Assembly (NCBI RefSeq): GCF_049705945.1
Contig: NZ_JBNAMV010000004.1
Span: forward strand, 310,001-374,000
Source of the DNA: Salarchaeum japonicum_A
GTDB taxonomy: Archaea > Halobacteriota > Halobacteria > Halobacteriales > Halobacteriaceae
DNA length: 64,000 nt
Direction of reading: 5' to 3'
A program made the position numbers and the translations under genes. Positions 16,843-25,498 of the stretch are shown here, piece after piece. A model generated the notes under the pieces. The model saw only the letters and a program-made list of their open reading frames with translations, was not told the DNA's origin and did not search any database. The first letter of the stretch is position 1. The number at the start of each line of letters is the position of its first letter.

Positions 16843-16979
16843 GGGCCGTTGATGGCGACGTTGCCGGCCGAGACAGCGCCCGTCTGGGCGAGCAGGAGCG
16901 TCATCGTGAACAGGACGCCGATCATGCGGGGGTTGTCGGTGAGGAAGGATGCGAGCGAGCCGTAGTTTCTTTCTGACAT
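16839..16979 (-). CDS. 46-residue single-span membrane peptide (DUF7503-like)
   Basis: This short gene reads MSERNYGSLASFLTDNPRMI, then a hydrophobic stretch of about 15 residues (GVLFTMTLLLAQTGA), and ends VAINGP. It is one membrane span or an uncleaved signal anchor with a short tail. It resembles the tiny haloarchaeal DUF7503 proteins as I remember them. The stop overlaps the CHAT gene stop by 4 bases (TTAG). Upstream is an unusually AT-rich promoter with TTTACA at 17007-17012 (minus strand), about 31 bases from the ATG. A candidate substrate or effector of the protease; that is inference. Confidence 0.6.
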   Translation of the reverse strand: MSERNYGSLASFLTDNPRMIGVLFTMTLLLAQTGAVSAGNVAINGP

Positions 16980-17060
16980 TGCAACTATTGATATCACCGA
17001 TTTTTGTGTAAATATTTCTTATCTAACCATAGATTATCGCTTGTAATAAACTCTCCAGCG
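16980..17060 (-). promoter_or_regulatory. AT-rich promoter block for the 46-residue membrane peptide
   Basis: Bases 16981-17040 are about 30 percent GC in a region otherwise GC-rich. Read on the minus strand it contains AAATATTTACAC around 17006-17017, a strong TATA candidate at the right distance from the ATG at 16979. It also separates this gene from the divergent transporter operon. Confidence 0.55.
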
Positions 17061-17106
17061 TCGATTTCGCGCGTCCCTACACAGTCGAAGCAGGTATTGC
17101 ACGGTC

Positions 17107-17135
17107 TTTCCTGTGATACCACCACCCACACTTAT
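17107..17135 (+). promoter_or_regulatory. Conserved 29-base upstream element of the first Liv-type operon
   Basis: TTTCCTGTGATA (17107-17118) is followed after 11 bases by ACTTAT (17130-17135). The same two blocks, at the same spacing, occur upstream of the second transporter operon (33667 to 33639, minus strand); 21 of 29 positions are identical. ACTTATGTA probably contains the TATA box, and TTTCCYGTGATA would be a regulator site. Confidence 0.6.
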
Positions 17136-17166
17136 GTATCGGGTCCTGTAAGACCATACCGTACCA

Positions 17167-18531
17167 ATGGTTAACGAAGGTAGTCAGAACGACGATGGGC
17201 GTTGTTCTGGTAACGAAGCCGAGGGGGAACGAAACATCGTTAGCAGTGTGAGGGCGAACGCGGACCGACGGACGTTCCTCAAGGGAACGGGCGCAGTCGG
17301 TCTCGCGGCGTCCGCCGGCTGTCTCGGGGGCAGCAGCAGCGGCGACGCGCCGAGCGGTGCGTTCAAGGTCGGCGTCCTGACCTCGCACACGGGCACGGAG
17401 AACCCCATCGGGAACTCCATCGCGCGCTCCGCGGAGCTCGCTGCCGAGGAACTCAACGCGAACGGCGGCGTCCTCGGAAACGATGTCGAGGTGTCCGTGA
17501 AGACGACGAACGAACAACCGCAGCGCGGGAAGACGAAGTACGAGGAACTCACCGTCAGTGAGAACGTCGACTTCACGACCGGCGTGTTCACGAGCGAGGT
17601 CCTCCTCAACCTCATGGACAGCATCGCGAGCCAGCAGAAAGTACACATGACCGCTGGCGCGGCGACGCCCGAGGCGTCCACGATGCTGAAAGACGACTAC
17701 GAGAAGTACAAGTACTGGTTCCGCACCGGCCCCGTGAACGCGCACTTCCTCGGCGCGAACATGGTGGACTTCGCGGAAGCGAACTTCTCCGACATGGGCT
17801 GGGACTCCGTCTACGTCCTCACCGAGGACTACACGTGGACCGAACCCGTGGACGAAGTCCTCCGAAACCAGCTCGCGGACGCTGGCGTCGAAGTCGCCGG
17901 CATGAAGCGCTACGCGGGCGAGACCAGCGACTTCTCCACCATCTACGACCAGGTCGAAGCGTCGGGCGCGGACGCCGCGTTCGTCGCGATGGCGCACTCC
18001 GGCAGCACCGCCATCGTCCAGTACGCGAAACAGCAGCGGCCGTTCGCGTTCGGCGGCATTCACGTCCCGATGCAGCTTCCCTCCTACTGGGGGCTCGTCA
18101 ACGGCGCGTGCGCGTTCGGCGTCACCCAGAACACGGCGACGCCGCAGTCCGAAATCACGGAGAAGACGGTTCCGTACGCGGAAGCCTACAAGGGGAAGGT
18201 CGGGAAGTATCCCGTCTACACGGGCTACATCGCGTACGACGCCGTGATGCAGTACGCGGCCGCCGCCGAGAGCGCGGACTCCCGGAACCCCGACGATGTG
18301 GTCGGCGAACTCGAGAGTTCGAGCTTCACCGGCACCGCCGGTACCCTCCGGTACTACGGGAAGGACGAGGAGTACCCGCACGACATCGTGTACGACGAGA
18401 GCGGTGAGAACGGCGTCCGCCCGCTCTGGCTCCAGTGGAAGCCGAACGAGAACGGCGACGGCGGCAGTCAGACGGCCATCTACCCGGACAGCCTCGCGTC
18501 CGGGTCGTACGACAGTCCGCCCTGGGTGTAA
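17167..18531 (+). CDS. livK: Liv-type ABC transporter substrate-binding lipoprotein (operon 1)
   Basis: The 454-residue precursor carries a Tat signal (ADRRTFLKG, Arg34-Arg35) and lipobox ASAGC (Cys52) followed by a Gly/Ser linker, so it is exported folded and lipid-anchored outside the membrane. The mature part is a type I periplasmic-binding fold: GVLTSHTGTENPIGNSI, then a ligand-loop region and a C-terminal TGYIAYDAVMQYAAA helix. Liv-type receptors bind branched-chain amino acids, amides or aromatic and other carboxylates. The 33-residue extension before the twin Arg is long. The gene leads a five-gene operon with permeases and ATPases directly downstream. The ligand is unknown. Confidence 0.88.
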   Translation: MVNEGSQNDDGRCSGNEAEGERNIVSSVRANADRRTFLKGTGAVGLAASAGCLGGSSSGDAPSGAFKVGVLTSHTGTENPIGNSIARSAELAAEELNANGGVLGNDVEVSVKTTNEQPQRGKTKYEELTVSENVDFTTGVFTSEVLLNLMDSIASQQKVHMTAGAATPEASTMLKDDYEKYKYWFRTGPVNAHFLGANMVDFAEANFSDMGWDSVYVLTEDYTWTEPVDEVLRNQLADAGVEVAGMKRYAGETSDFSTIYDQVEASGADAAFVAMAHSGSTAIVQYAKQQRPFAFGGIHVPMQLPSYWGLVNGACAFGVTQNTATPQSEITEKTVPYAEAYKGKVGKYPVYTGYIAYDAVMQYAAAAESADSRNPDDVVGELESSSFTGTAGTLRYYGKDEEYPHDIVYDESGENGVRPLWLQWKPNENGDGGSQTAIYPDSLASGSYDSPPWV

Positions 18532-18532
18532 G

Positions 18533-19396
18533 ATGGCGCTGCCACTGACCGACGTCGTCGCGAACGCCGTGATGATGAGCGCGCTGTACGCGCTCGTCGC
18601 AATCGGGTTCACCCTCATCTTCGGGGTGGGCGGCGTCCTCAACCTCGCGCACGGCGCGACCGTCACCATCGGCGCGTTCAGCGCGTACTACGTTTCGGAA
18701 GTGTTCGGGTACAGCATCTGGATCGGCGCGCTCGCCGCGCTCCTCGTCCCCGCACTGTTCAGTGCGGCGCTCTACCGGGGGGTGATTCGACGCGTCGAGG
18801 ACGACCCGATAACGGTGATGATACTCACGCTCGTCACCGCTATCGCCATCGAGGAAATCATCAAGACGGCGTTCGGCACGCAGCCCGCCGTCATCTCCTC
18901 GCTCTGGACGGGACAGGTCGCCATCGCGGGCGGCATTCAGGCGAACAACCTCCTCGTGTTCGGCCTGTCCTGGGTCATCATCGGCCTCCTCTTCTTCGCC
19001 ATCAACTACACGAAGACGGGGAAGGCCATCCTCGCGACGAGCATGTCGACGAAGGGCGCGTCCCTCGTCGGCATCGAAAGCGACCGCATGTACCTCTACA
19101 CGTGGGTGCTCGCGGGCGCGTTCGCCGGGCTCGCCGGGCTCTTCCTCGGGTCGATTCAGACCGCGTCCTGGAGCATGGGCCGCTCGCCGCTCGTGCTGTC
19201 GTTCAGCATCGTCGTGCTCGGCGGCATCGGCTCCATCCGCGGGAGCGTCATCGGCGCGTACATCATCGGATTCCTGGAGACGTTCACGATGTCGTACGTG
19301 GACTCCTCGCTCAGCGGTCTCGCGTCGCTCGTGGTACTGGTCTTGATACTGCTCGCGAAACCCGAAGGCCTGTTCGGCCGTGAATTCACCGAGTGA
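18533..19396 (+). CDS. livH: Liv-type ABC transporter permease LivH (operon 1)
   Basis: This 287-residue integral membrane protein begins ALYALVAIGFTLIFGVGGVLNLAHG, the hallmark N-terminal membrane segment of LivH permeases. About eight spans follow, with the cytoplasmic EAA-like coupling region around residues 170-200 (ILATSMSTKGASLVGIES) and the end GLASLVVLVLILLAKPEGLFG. It pairs with LivM to form the channel. The ATG is 1 base after the stop of the substrate-binding gene, so expression is coupled. The call is secure; the substrate depends on the receptor. Confidence 0.92.
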   Translation: MALPLTDVVANAVMMSALYALVAIGFTLIFGVGGVLNLAHGATVTIGAFSAYYVSEVFGYSIWIGALAALLVPALFSAALYRGVIRRVEDDPITVMILTLVTAIAIEEIIKTAFGTQPAVISSLWTGQVAIAGGIQANNLLVFGLSWVIIGLLFFAINYTKTGKAILATSMSTKGASLVGIESDRMYLYTWVLAGAFAGLAGLFLGSIQTASWSMGRSPLVLSFSIVVLGGIGSIRGSVIGAYIIGFLETFTMSYVDSSLSGLASLVVLVLILLAKPEGLFGREFTE

Positions 19397-19398
19397 CG

Positions 19399-20523
19399 AT
19401 GTCGGACACACTCACTTCGAAGCTGAATCCGCTGTCGCTCCCGCTCCGCCAACAACTCGGCCTGATTGCGCTCGTCCTCCTGGCGTTCACGCCGTTCTGG
19501 ATGGGGTTCCTGTACGCGGGCGACCAGGGCCTCCTGCACATCCGCACCATCACGATAGCGCTGTTCATCGGGATGTTCGCGATGAGCTGGGACTCGGTGT
19601 CCGGCTACACGGGCCAGATAAGCTTCGGGCACGCGCTCTTCTTCGCCATCGGCGGCTACGGGAGCGCGCTGTTGAACCTCGGGTGGGGCGTCCCGCCGCT
19701 CGCCGCGGTCGTGCTCGGAACGGTGCTCGCGGCGGTCGCCGGCCTCCTCATCGGCGTCCCCGCGCTCCGCCTCGAAGGCCCATACCTGTCGCTCGTGACG
19801 CTCGTCGCACCGCTCATCCTGCTCCAGGTGTTCATCTGGCGCAGCGACATCTTCGGCGGCGAACTCGGCATCCCGAACCCCGACCCGCTCGTCGCGACCA
19901 GCGGGTTCGCACAGGAGACGTACGTGTTCTTCTACGTCGCGTTCGCGCTGTTCGTCCTGATACTCGCCGTGTTGCTCGCAGTGACTCGGTCCGACGCCGG
20001 GTCCGTCCTCACGGCGATTCGGGAGGACGAGGACGCCGTCGCGGCGTCCGGGCTGAACCCGGCGAAGTTCAAGACGTTCGCGTTCGTGCTGTCGGCGAGC
20101 GTCGGCGGACTCGCGGGCGCGGTGTTCGTGCACACGCCGATGGCGAGTCCGACGCCGAGTCAGTTGCTCGCGCAGACGGTGAGCATCGAAGTCATCATCG
20201 CCGCCGTGCTCGGCGGGATGGGGACCATCGTCGGCGCGGCGCTCGGCGGGATGTTCCTCAGCATCTTCCGCAGCCAGCTCAGCAACGTCGACTTCGTCGT
20301 GCCGGGACTCGGCGTGAGCGTCGGCGACCTCGACCTCGTCATCTTCGCGGTCGGGACGCTGATCATCCTGTTCGCGCTCCCGGGCGGCGTGCTCCGCTGG
20401 GGTATCGTCGCGGGCCGCAAACTCGTCGGATCCGACGGCGCGGCCGCGGACGGCGGCCGAACGCCAGTCGAACAGACGCTAGAGAAGTTCCGCGAGTTCT
20501 TCCGGGGTGGTCGGGATGACTGA
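19399..20523 (+). CDS. livM: Liv-type ABC transporter permease LivM (operon 1)
   Basis: The 374-residue protein has the LivM core GYTGQISFGHALFFAIGGYG and the cytoplasmic loop SDAGSVLTAIREDEDAVAASGLN, which docks on the ATPases, with around ten hydrophobic segments. A charged C-terminal tail of about 40 residues extends into the cytoplasm. ATG 19399 is preferred; an in-frame GTG at 19393 overlaps the livH stop and would add two residues. Its last 8 bases overlap the LivG gene. Confidence 0.92.
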   Translation: MSDTLTSKLNPLSLPLRQQLGLIALVLLAFTPFWMGFLYAGDQGLLHIRTITIALFIGMFAMSWDSVSGYTGQISFGHALFFAIGGYGSALLNLGWGVPPLAAVVLGTVLAAVAGLLIGVPALRLEGPYLSLVTLVAPLILLQVFIWRSDIFGGELGIPNPDPLVATSGFAQETYVFFYVAFALFVLILAVLLAVTRSDAGSVLTAIREDEDAVAASGLNPAKFKTFAFVLSASVGGLAGAVFVHTPMASPTPSQLLAQTVSIEVIIAAVLGGMGTIVGAALGGMFLSIFRSQLSNVDFVVPGLGVSVGDLDLVIFAVGTLIILFALPGGVLRWGIVAGRKLVGSDGAAADGGRTPVEQTLEKFREFFRGGRDD

Positions 20524-21271
20524 GTACGCGCCCGACGACGGCCTGCTCGTCCTGAACAACCTCCGGAAGGAGTTCGGCGGTCTCACCGCCGTCGACGACC
20601 TCTCCTTCGTCGTGGAGGAGGGCGAAATCCTCGGGTTCATCGGGCCGAACGGCGCCGGGAAGTCCACGACGTTCAACTGCGTCACCGGCGCGTACGAACC
20701 GACGAGCGGAACCGTCCACTACCACGGCGAGGACGTGACCGGCGAACCCGCCTACGAGATGGTGAAACGCGGGATGGCGCGTACGTTCCAGTCGTTCAGG
20801 CCGCTGGACGACCGGAGCGTCCTCCGGAACGTCGAGCTCGCGCTCGCGCCGGACCGCCTGTTCTCGCTGTCCGGCCTGCGCGGGAAGACGACCGACCGCG
20901 CACGCGAACTCTGCGAGCGCGTCGGCCTCGGCGACCGCATCCATCAGACGCCGGACGAACTCCCGCACGCGGGCCTGCTCCGCCTCGAACTCGGACGGGC
21001 GCTCGCGACCGACCCCGACCTCCTGCTGGTCGACGAGCCCTTCGCGGGCCTGTCGAGCGGCGAGGTCGCGGAACTGAGCGACCTCCTCACGGACCTCCGC
21101 GACGAGGGCATCACGCTGGTCGTCGTCGACCACAACATGCGCGGCCTGCTTTCGCTCATCGACCGCGCCATCGTCATCCAGTTCGGCGCGAAAATCGCGG
21201 AGGGCACGCCCGAGGAGATCCGGAACGACGAGACAGTGCAAGAAGCCTACCTGGGAGGCGACGAGATATGA
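20516..21271 (+). CDS. livG: Liv-type ABC transporter ATPase LivG (operon 1), atypical signature motif
   Basis: This 251-residue ATPase has Walker A GPNGAGKS, Walker B LLLVDEPFAGL and the H-loop VVDHNM. The signature motif, normally LSxGxxRRLEIARAL in LivG, reads LPHAGLLRLELGRAL here: the central Gly is displaced and the second Arg is Leu. The other ATP site half comes from LivF, whose signature (MSGGEQQ) is normal, so one of the two composite sites may be degenerate. It overlaps livM by 8 bases and livF by 4. Confidence 0.9.
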   Translation: MTEYAPDDGLLVLNNLRKEFGGLTAVDDLSFVVEEGEILGFIGPNGAGKSTTFNCVTGAYEPTSGTVHYHGEDVTGEPAYEMVKRGMARTFQSFRPLDDRSVLRNVELALAPDRLFSLSGLRGKTTDRARELCERVGLGDRIHQTPDELPHAGLLRLELGRALATDPDLLLVDEPFAGLSSGEVAELSDLLTDLRDEGITLVVVDHNMRGLLSLIDRAIVIQFGAKIAEGTPEEIRNDETVQEAYLGGDEI

Positions 21272-21966
21272 TTCTGAACATCGACGACGTCTCCGTGTCG
21301 TACGGAGAGGTGTCGGCGCTCCGCGGCGTCAGCCTCGGCGTCGAGGAAGGAAGTATCGTGAGCGTCATCGGTCCGAACGGCGCCGGGAAGTCGACGCTCG
21401 CGAACACCGTGACGGGCTTCCGGCCGTACGGCGGGAGCGTCACGTACGACGGCACCGAGGTGTCGTCCGTGGACGCGAGCGACCTCGTCGCGAACGGTCT
21501 CATCCACTGCACGGAAGACCGCGACCTCTTCGGGTACATGAGCGTCGAGGACAACCTCGAACTCGGCGCGTACCGCCACGGCGACGGCGAAGCCGACCGA
21601 TTGGAGTACGTCTACGACGTGTTCCCGACGCTCGAAGAGCGCAAGGACCAGAACGCGCGCACGATGAGCGGTGGCGAGCAACAGATGCTCGCCATCGGCC
21701 GCGCGCTGATGGGCGACCCCGAGTTACTCATCCTGGACGAACCGACGCTCGGCCTCGCGCCCGTCATCTTGGAGGACATCTCGGACGCCATCGAGGAGAT
21801 CCGGGAGGACGGCGTCACCGTTCTGCTGTGCGAGCAGAACGTGACGTTCGCGATGAACCACGCGGACCACATCTACCTCCTGGAGAACGGCCGTATCGAG
21901 AAGGACGGCACGCCCGACGACCTCCGCGGTGACGACTACATCCGGGACGCCTACCTCGGCGGCTAA
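21268..21966 (+). CDS. livF: Liv-type ABC transporter ATPase LivF (operon 1)
   Basis: At 232 residues it is a standard LivF. It has Walker A GPNGAGKS, Q-loop region HCTEDRDLFGYMSVEDNLELG, signature MSGGEQQMLAIGRAL, Walker B LLILDEPTLGLAP and the H-loop position CEQNVTFA (Gln instead of His, normal for LivF). It ends DYIRDAYLGG. It is the last gene of the operon; the start overlaps livG by 4 bases (ATGA). The next gene begins after 39 bases. Confidence 0.93.
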   Translation: MILNIDDVSVSYGEVSALRGVSLGVEEGSIVSVIGPNGAGKSTLANTVTGFRPYGGSVTYDGTEVSSVDASDLVANGLIHCTEDRDLFGYMSVEDNLELGAYRHGDGEADRLEYVYDVFPTLEERKDQNARTMSGGEQQMLAIGRALMGDPELLILDEPTLGLAPVILEDISDAIEEIREDGVTVLLCEQNVTFAMNHADHIYLLENGRIEKDGTPDDLRGDDYIRDAYLGG

Positions 21967-22005
21967 TCCGCTTCCTTCTTCTCCGTCGCGTCCCAAGGCC
22001 GTGTA

Positions 22006-23817
22006 GTGTCAGAGGAGTTCTCGCTGTCCGCGTTCTACGACGCGCTCGAATCCGTCGGGAGTCCCGTCGTCACCGCGACGGACGTGGCGACTCATCGCGG
22101 GGAGCCACAGGCCGACGCGAGCGACGACCTCGACGGCCTCGTCGGGGACGGCGTGGAGCGCCGGGACGTGTCGGCCGACCCGGTCGTCTACTATCCGTCG
22201 GACTACGCGGCGACCGCGGAGACAGAGCGCGTGGTGGTGTTCCCCGAGCAGCGCGAAATCGTGGTGGACCAGCCGCGGCAGTTCACGCGCGCCCGACTCA
22301 GTCAGTTCGCGCACCTCGCGGACACGACGCGGGACGGCGCGTACCGGTACAGAGTCCGCAAGGAGGACGTGTGGAGTTCGCCCTACGACTCCCTGGAAGA
22401 GATTCTCGCGGCGGTCCGGGAGGTGACGAATCGGCGGTCGCGGCCCATCGAGGAGTTCGTGGAGGGCCAGTGGCGTCGCGCCCACCAGTTCACGCTCCGC
22501 ACCCACGAGGAGGGCTACACTGTCTTGGAGGCGGCGTCCGACGACGTGATGGGGAACGTCGCCCGCCAGAAACTGGACGACTCGCAGTTGCGCGCGCCCA
22601 TCAGCGACGACACGTCTTGGGTGAACGCGGAGTCGGTGTCCGAGGTGAAGCGCATCCTCTACGAGGCCGGGTATCCCGTTCGGGACGAACGCGACCTCGA
22701 CGGCGGCGAACCGCTCGACATCGAACTCTTACTCGAACTCCGGGACTATCAGGCGGACTGGGTCGCGCGCTTCGAGCGCCAGGGGTCGGGCGTCCTCGTC
22801 GGGCCGCCGGGGAGCGGGAAGACGGTCGCCGGGATGGGTGTGATGGAGTCCGTTGGCGGCGAAACCCTGATTCTCGTGCCCTCCCGCGAGTTGGCGTCCC
22901 AGTGGCGGGAGAACCTGCTCGAACACACGACCCTCACCGACGAGCAGGTCGGGGAGTACCACGGCGGCCGGAAGGAACTGCGCTCCGTGACAATCGCGAC
23001 CTACCAGACCGCGGGCATGGACCGCCACCGACGGTTGTTCGACTCCCGCGAATGGGGACTCATCCTCCTCGACGAAGCCCACCACATCCCGAGTCCGGTG
23101 TTCCGGCGCGCGGCGAACCTCCAGAGCAAGCACCGCCTCGGCTTGAGCGCGACGCCGATTCGGGAGGACGACCGCGAGACGGACATCTACACGCTCATCG
23201 GACCGCCCATCGGCACGGACTGGGACGCGCTGTTCGACGCGGGATTCGTGCAGGAACCCGAGGTCGAAATCCGATACGTGCCGTGGCTGTCGGAGGACGA
23301 CCGGTACGAGTGGGCGTCCGCGGACGGCCACGAGCGCCGGAAGCGCGCGGCCGCGAACCCCGCGAAAGTCGAGGAAATCAGACACCTTCAGGCGGCGCAT
23401 CCGACGGCGAAGACCCTGATTTTCGCGGACTACCTCGATCAGGGCGACCGGCTCGCAGACGCCCTGAACATTCCGTTCGTGAGCGGCGAGACGCCGCACC
23501 CCCGTCGAGAACGGTTGTTCGCGCAGTTCCGGAGCGGGGAGCGAGACGCGCTCATCGTCTCACGGGTCGGCGACGAGGGCATCGACCTCCCGGATGCGGA
23601 GCTCGCCATCGTCGCGTCCGGCCTCGGCGGGAGTCGGCGGCAGGGCGCACAACGCGCCGGGCGGACGATGCGGCCCGCGGGGCGCGCGCTCGTCTACGTG
23701 CTCGCGACGCGCGGAACGGAGGAAGAGGACCACGCGCGCCGGCGCACCCGCCATCTCTCGGAGAAGGGCGTGCGCGTTCGGGAGGCCGACGCGGAAGCGC
23801 TCGCGTTCCGGGATTAG
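22006..23817 (+). CDS. rad25: XPB/Rad25-type DNA helicase
   Basis: This 603-residue SF2 helicase has Walker A VGPPGSGKT, the DEAH box LLDEAHH, LSATPIRED (motif III with the RED-like turn of XPB) and the motif VI region GAQRAGRTMRP. About 230 residues precede the helicase core, where archaeal XPB has damage-recognition domains. The start is GTG 22006 (MSEEFSLSAF). Archaeal XPB unwinds DNA in repair and usually works with the nuclease Bax1, which is not adjacent. The gene sits between the transporter operon and threonine synthase without obvious functional connection and overlaps the latter's stop by 4 bases. Confidence 0.85.
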   Translation: MSEEFSLSAFYDALESVGSPVVTATDVATHRGEPQADASDDLDGLVGDGVERRDVSADPVVYYPSDYAATAETERVVVFPEQREIVVDQPRQFTRARLSQFAHLADTTRDGAYRYRVRKEDVWSSPYDSLEEILAAVREVTNRRSRPIEEFVEGQWRRAHQFTLRTHEEGYTVLEAASDDVMGNVARQKLDDSQLRAPISDDTSWVNAESVSEVKRILYEAGYPVRDERDLDGGEPLDIELLLELRDYQADWVARFERQGSGVLVGPPGSGKTVAGMGVMESVGGETLILVPSRELASQWRENLLEHTTLTDEQVGEYHGGRKELRSVTIATYQTAGMDRHRRLFDSREWGLILLDEAHHIPSPVFRRAANLQSKHRLGLSATPIREDDRETDIYTLIGPPIGTDWDALFDAGFVQEPEVEIRYVPWLSEDDRYEWASADGHERRKRAAANPAKVEEIRHLQAAHPTAKTLIFADYLDQGDRLADALNIPFVSGETPHPRRERLFAQFRSGERDALIVSRVGDEGIDLPDAELAIVASGLGGSRRQGAQRAGRTMRPAGRALVYVLATRGTEEEDHARRRTRHLSEKGVRVREADAEALAFRD

Positions 23818-24965
23818 AGGCGTTCGCGCAATTCGTCTTGGGTGACGCGCCGAACGGAGTCGGGGGTCGGCGGGCGTTCGCGGAATCCCGTGCCGGTCGC
23901 GACCACGGCCACGTCGTCGGATTCCTCGAGGCGTCCCGTTTCGGTGAGTTCGCGGGCGGCGGCGAGCGACGTGGCGGACGCGGCCTCGACGGCGAGTCCC
24001 GCACGTGTCGCGAGCGCGCGCTGGGCGGCGAGGATGGCGTCGTCCGCGACGGAGAGCACGCTCCCGCCGGTGTCGCGGGTGGCGCGGAGGACTCGGTCGC
24101 CGCTCGGCGGGTTCGCGTTCGCGATGGAGTACGCGACGGTGTCGTCGCCGCCGTCCGCGATGGGTGAGACGGTGTCGTCGCCGTTCCGGTAGGCGCGCGC
24201 GATGGGGTCGCAGGCGGCGGCCTGCACGAAGTGGAGTTCGGGAACGGCCTCGATAGCGCCGGCGGCGCGGAGTTCGCGGACGGCCTTCCACGTGCCGCTC
24301 GCGTGTCCGCCGGAGGAGACGGGGACGACGACGGCGTCGGGCGTGCCGGCGAACTGGTGGAGGAGTTCGACGACGGTGGTTTTCTGGCCGGCGACGCGGA
24401 GCGGCGAGTCGGAGTTGACGAACGTCGGCCCGAGCGCGAACGACTCCTCGTAGAGCCGGCCGTAGTCGCCGGCGACGGCGTACAGTTCGGGGTCGTAGCG
24501 CGCGATGTGGCCGAGTCGGTCCTCGGGGATGTCGTCGGGGACGAGCACGACGGCGTCCATGCCCGCGCTCGCGGCGTGCGCGGCGGTGCTCATCGCCATG
24601 TTCCCGTGACTGACGGTGCCGATTTCGGTCTCGCCGCGCGCGCGGAGGGCGGCGGTCGCGACGGCGGTGCCGCGGTCCTTGAACGACCCGGTGGGGTTCG
24701 CGGACTCGTCCTTCACGCGAACCCGACAGCCGGCGTAGTCGTCGAGGCGGGGCGCGCGCACGAGCGGCGTCCCGCCGGCCGCGCGCTCGATTCCTACCGG
24801 GTCGCTCGCCGGCAGGAGGTCGCTGTACGCCCAGAGACGTTCTGACTCTGTGGGCCACGCGAAGTCGGTCGAGAGTTCGTACCAAAGCGTCTCCCCGCAG
24901 TCGCAGTGCTGGCGGTCGCCGTCGGCGTACGTTGCGCCGCAGGCGTCGCAGACGAGATCGGGCAT
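23814..24965 (-). CDS. thrC: Threonine synthase-like PLP enzyme
   Basis: The 383-residue protein begins with a zinc-ribbon-like segment (CDACG, then HCDCG), as in archaeal threonine synthases. The PLP Lys is in NPTGSFKDRG and the phosphate-binding loop is SSGGHASG. The enzyme converts O-phosphohomoserine to threonine. Fold-II relatives such as cysteate or 2,3-diaminopropionate synthases share the core, but the zinc ribbon plus GSFKDRG favours threonine synthase. ATG 24965 was used rather than the frame start at 24992. It is a single gene, divergent from msrB. Confidence 0.82.
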   Translation of the reverse strand: MPDLVCDACGATYADGDRQHCDCGETLWYELSTDFAWPTESERLWAYSDLLPASDPVGIERAAGGTPLVRAPRLDDYAGCRVRVKDESANPTGSFKDRGTAVATAALRARGETEIGTVSHGNMAMSTAAHAASAGMDAVVLVPDDIPEDRLGHIARYDPELYAVAGDYGRLYEESFALGPTFVNSDSPLRVAGQKTTVVELLHQFAGTPDAVVVPVSSGGHASGTWKAVRELRAAGAIEAVPELHFVQAAACDPIARAYRNGDDTVSPIADGGDDTVAYSIANANPPSGDRVLRATRDTGGSVLSVADDAILAAQRALATRAGLAVEAASATSLAAARELTETGRLEESDDVAVVATGTGFRERPPTPDSVRRVTQDELRERL

Positions 24966-25045
24966 ACCCAGAGAATCACGGACCGCGGTCAAAACCTCCC
25001 GGGTTCGGACGCAACGCTCCTTACCCTCGGCGACCTACACAGGGT

Positions 25046-25435
25046 ATGGTCGAGAAATCCGACGCGGAGTGGCGCGCGGAACTCACGGACGAGGAGTACC
25101 GCATCCTTCGGGAATCGGGGACGGAGCGGAAGTTCACGGGCGAATTCATCGGGAAGGACGACGACGGCACGTACGCCTGCGCGGCCTGCGGAACGACGCT
25201 GTTCGAGTCGGACACGAAGTTCGACGACGAGTCCTCGGGGTGGCCGAGTTTCTACGATGCCATCGAGGGGAACGTGGAGTTCCGGGACGACGACAGCATG
25301 GGCATGCGCCGCATCGAGGTGCGGTGCGCGGAGTGCGGCGGCCACCTCGGCCACGTGTTCGAGGATGGACCGGACCCGACCGGGAAACGATACTGCATCA
25401 ACTCCGCCGCGCTCGATTTCGAGGAGGACGCGTAG
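25046..25435 (+). CDS. msrB: Peptide-methionine (R)-S-oxide reductase MsrB
   Basis: The 129-residue protein matches MsrB throughout. It has two zinc Cys pairs (CAAC and CAEC), the substrate segment SSGWPSFYDAI, the HLGHVF strand and the catalytic Cys in RYCINSAAL. It repairs methionine-R-sulfoxide with thioredoxin as donor. The resolving Cys of some MsrBs (near residue 60) is not evident, so recycling may be direct. The start at ATG 25046 follows the common GGGTATG context in this genome. It is a single-gene transcript. Confidence 0.95.
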   Translation: MVEKSDAEWRAELTDEEYRILRESGTERKFTGEFIGKDDDGTYACAACGTTLFESDTKFDDESSGWPSFYDAIEGNVEFRDDDSMGMRRIEVRCAECGGHLGHVFEDGPDPTGKRYCINSAALDFEEDA

Positions 25436-25498
25436 GCTTCGCGGACGCCCGGCGGATCGGCGGAAGAGGGAGCGCGGGCGTGGCGGGCGTGGCGGGCG

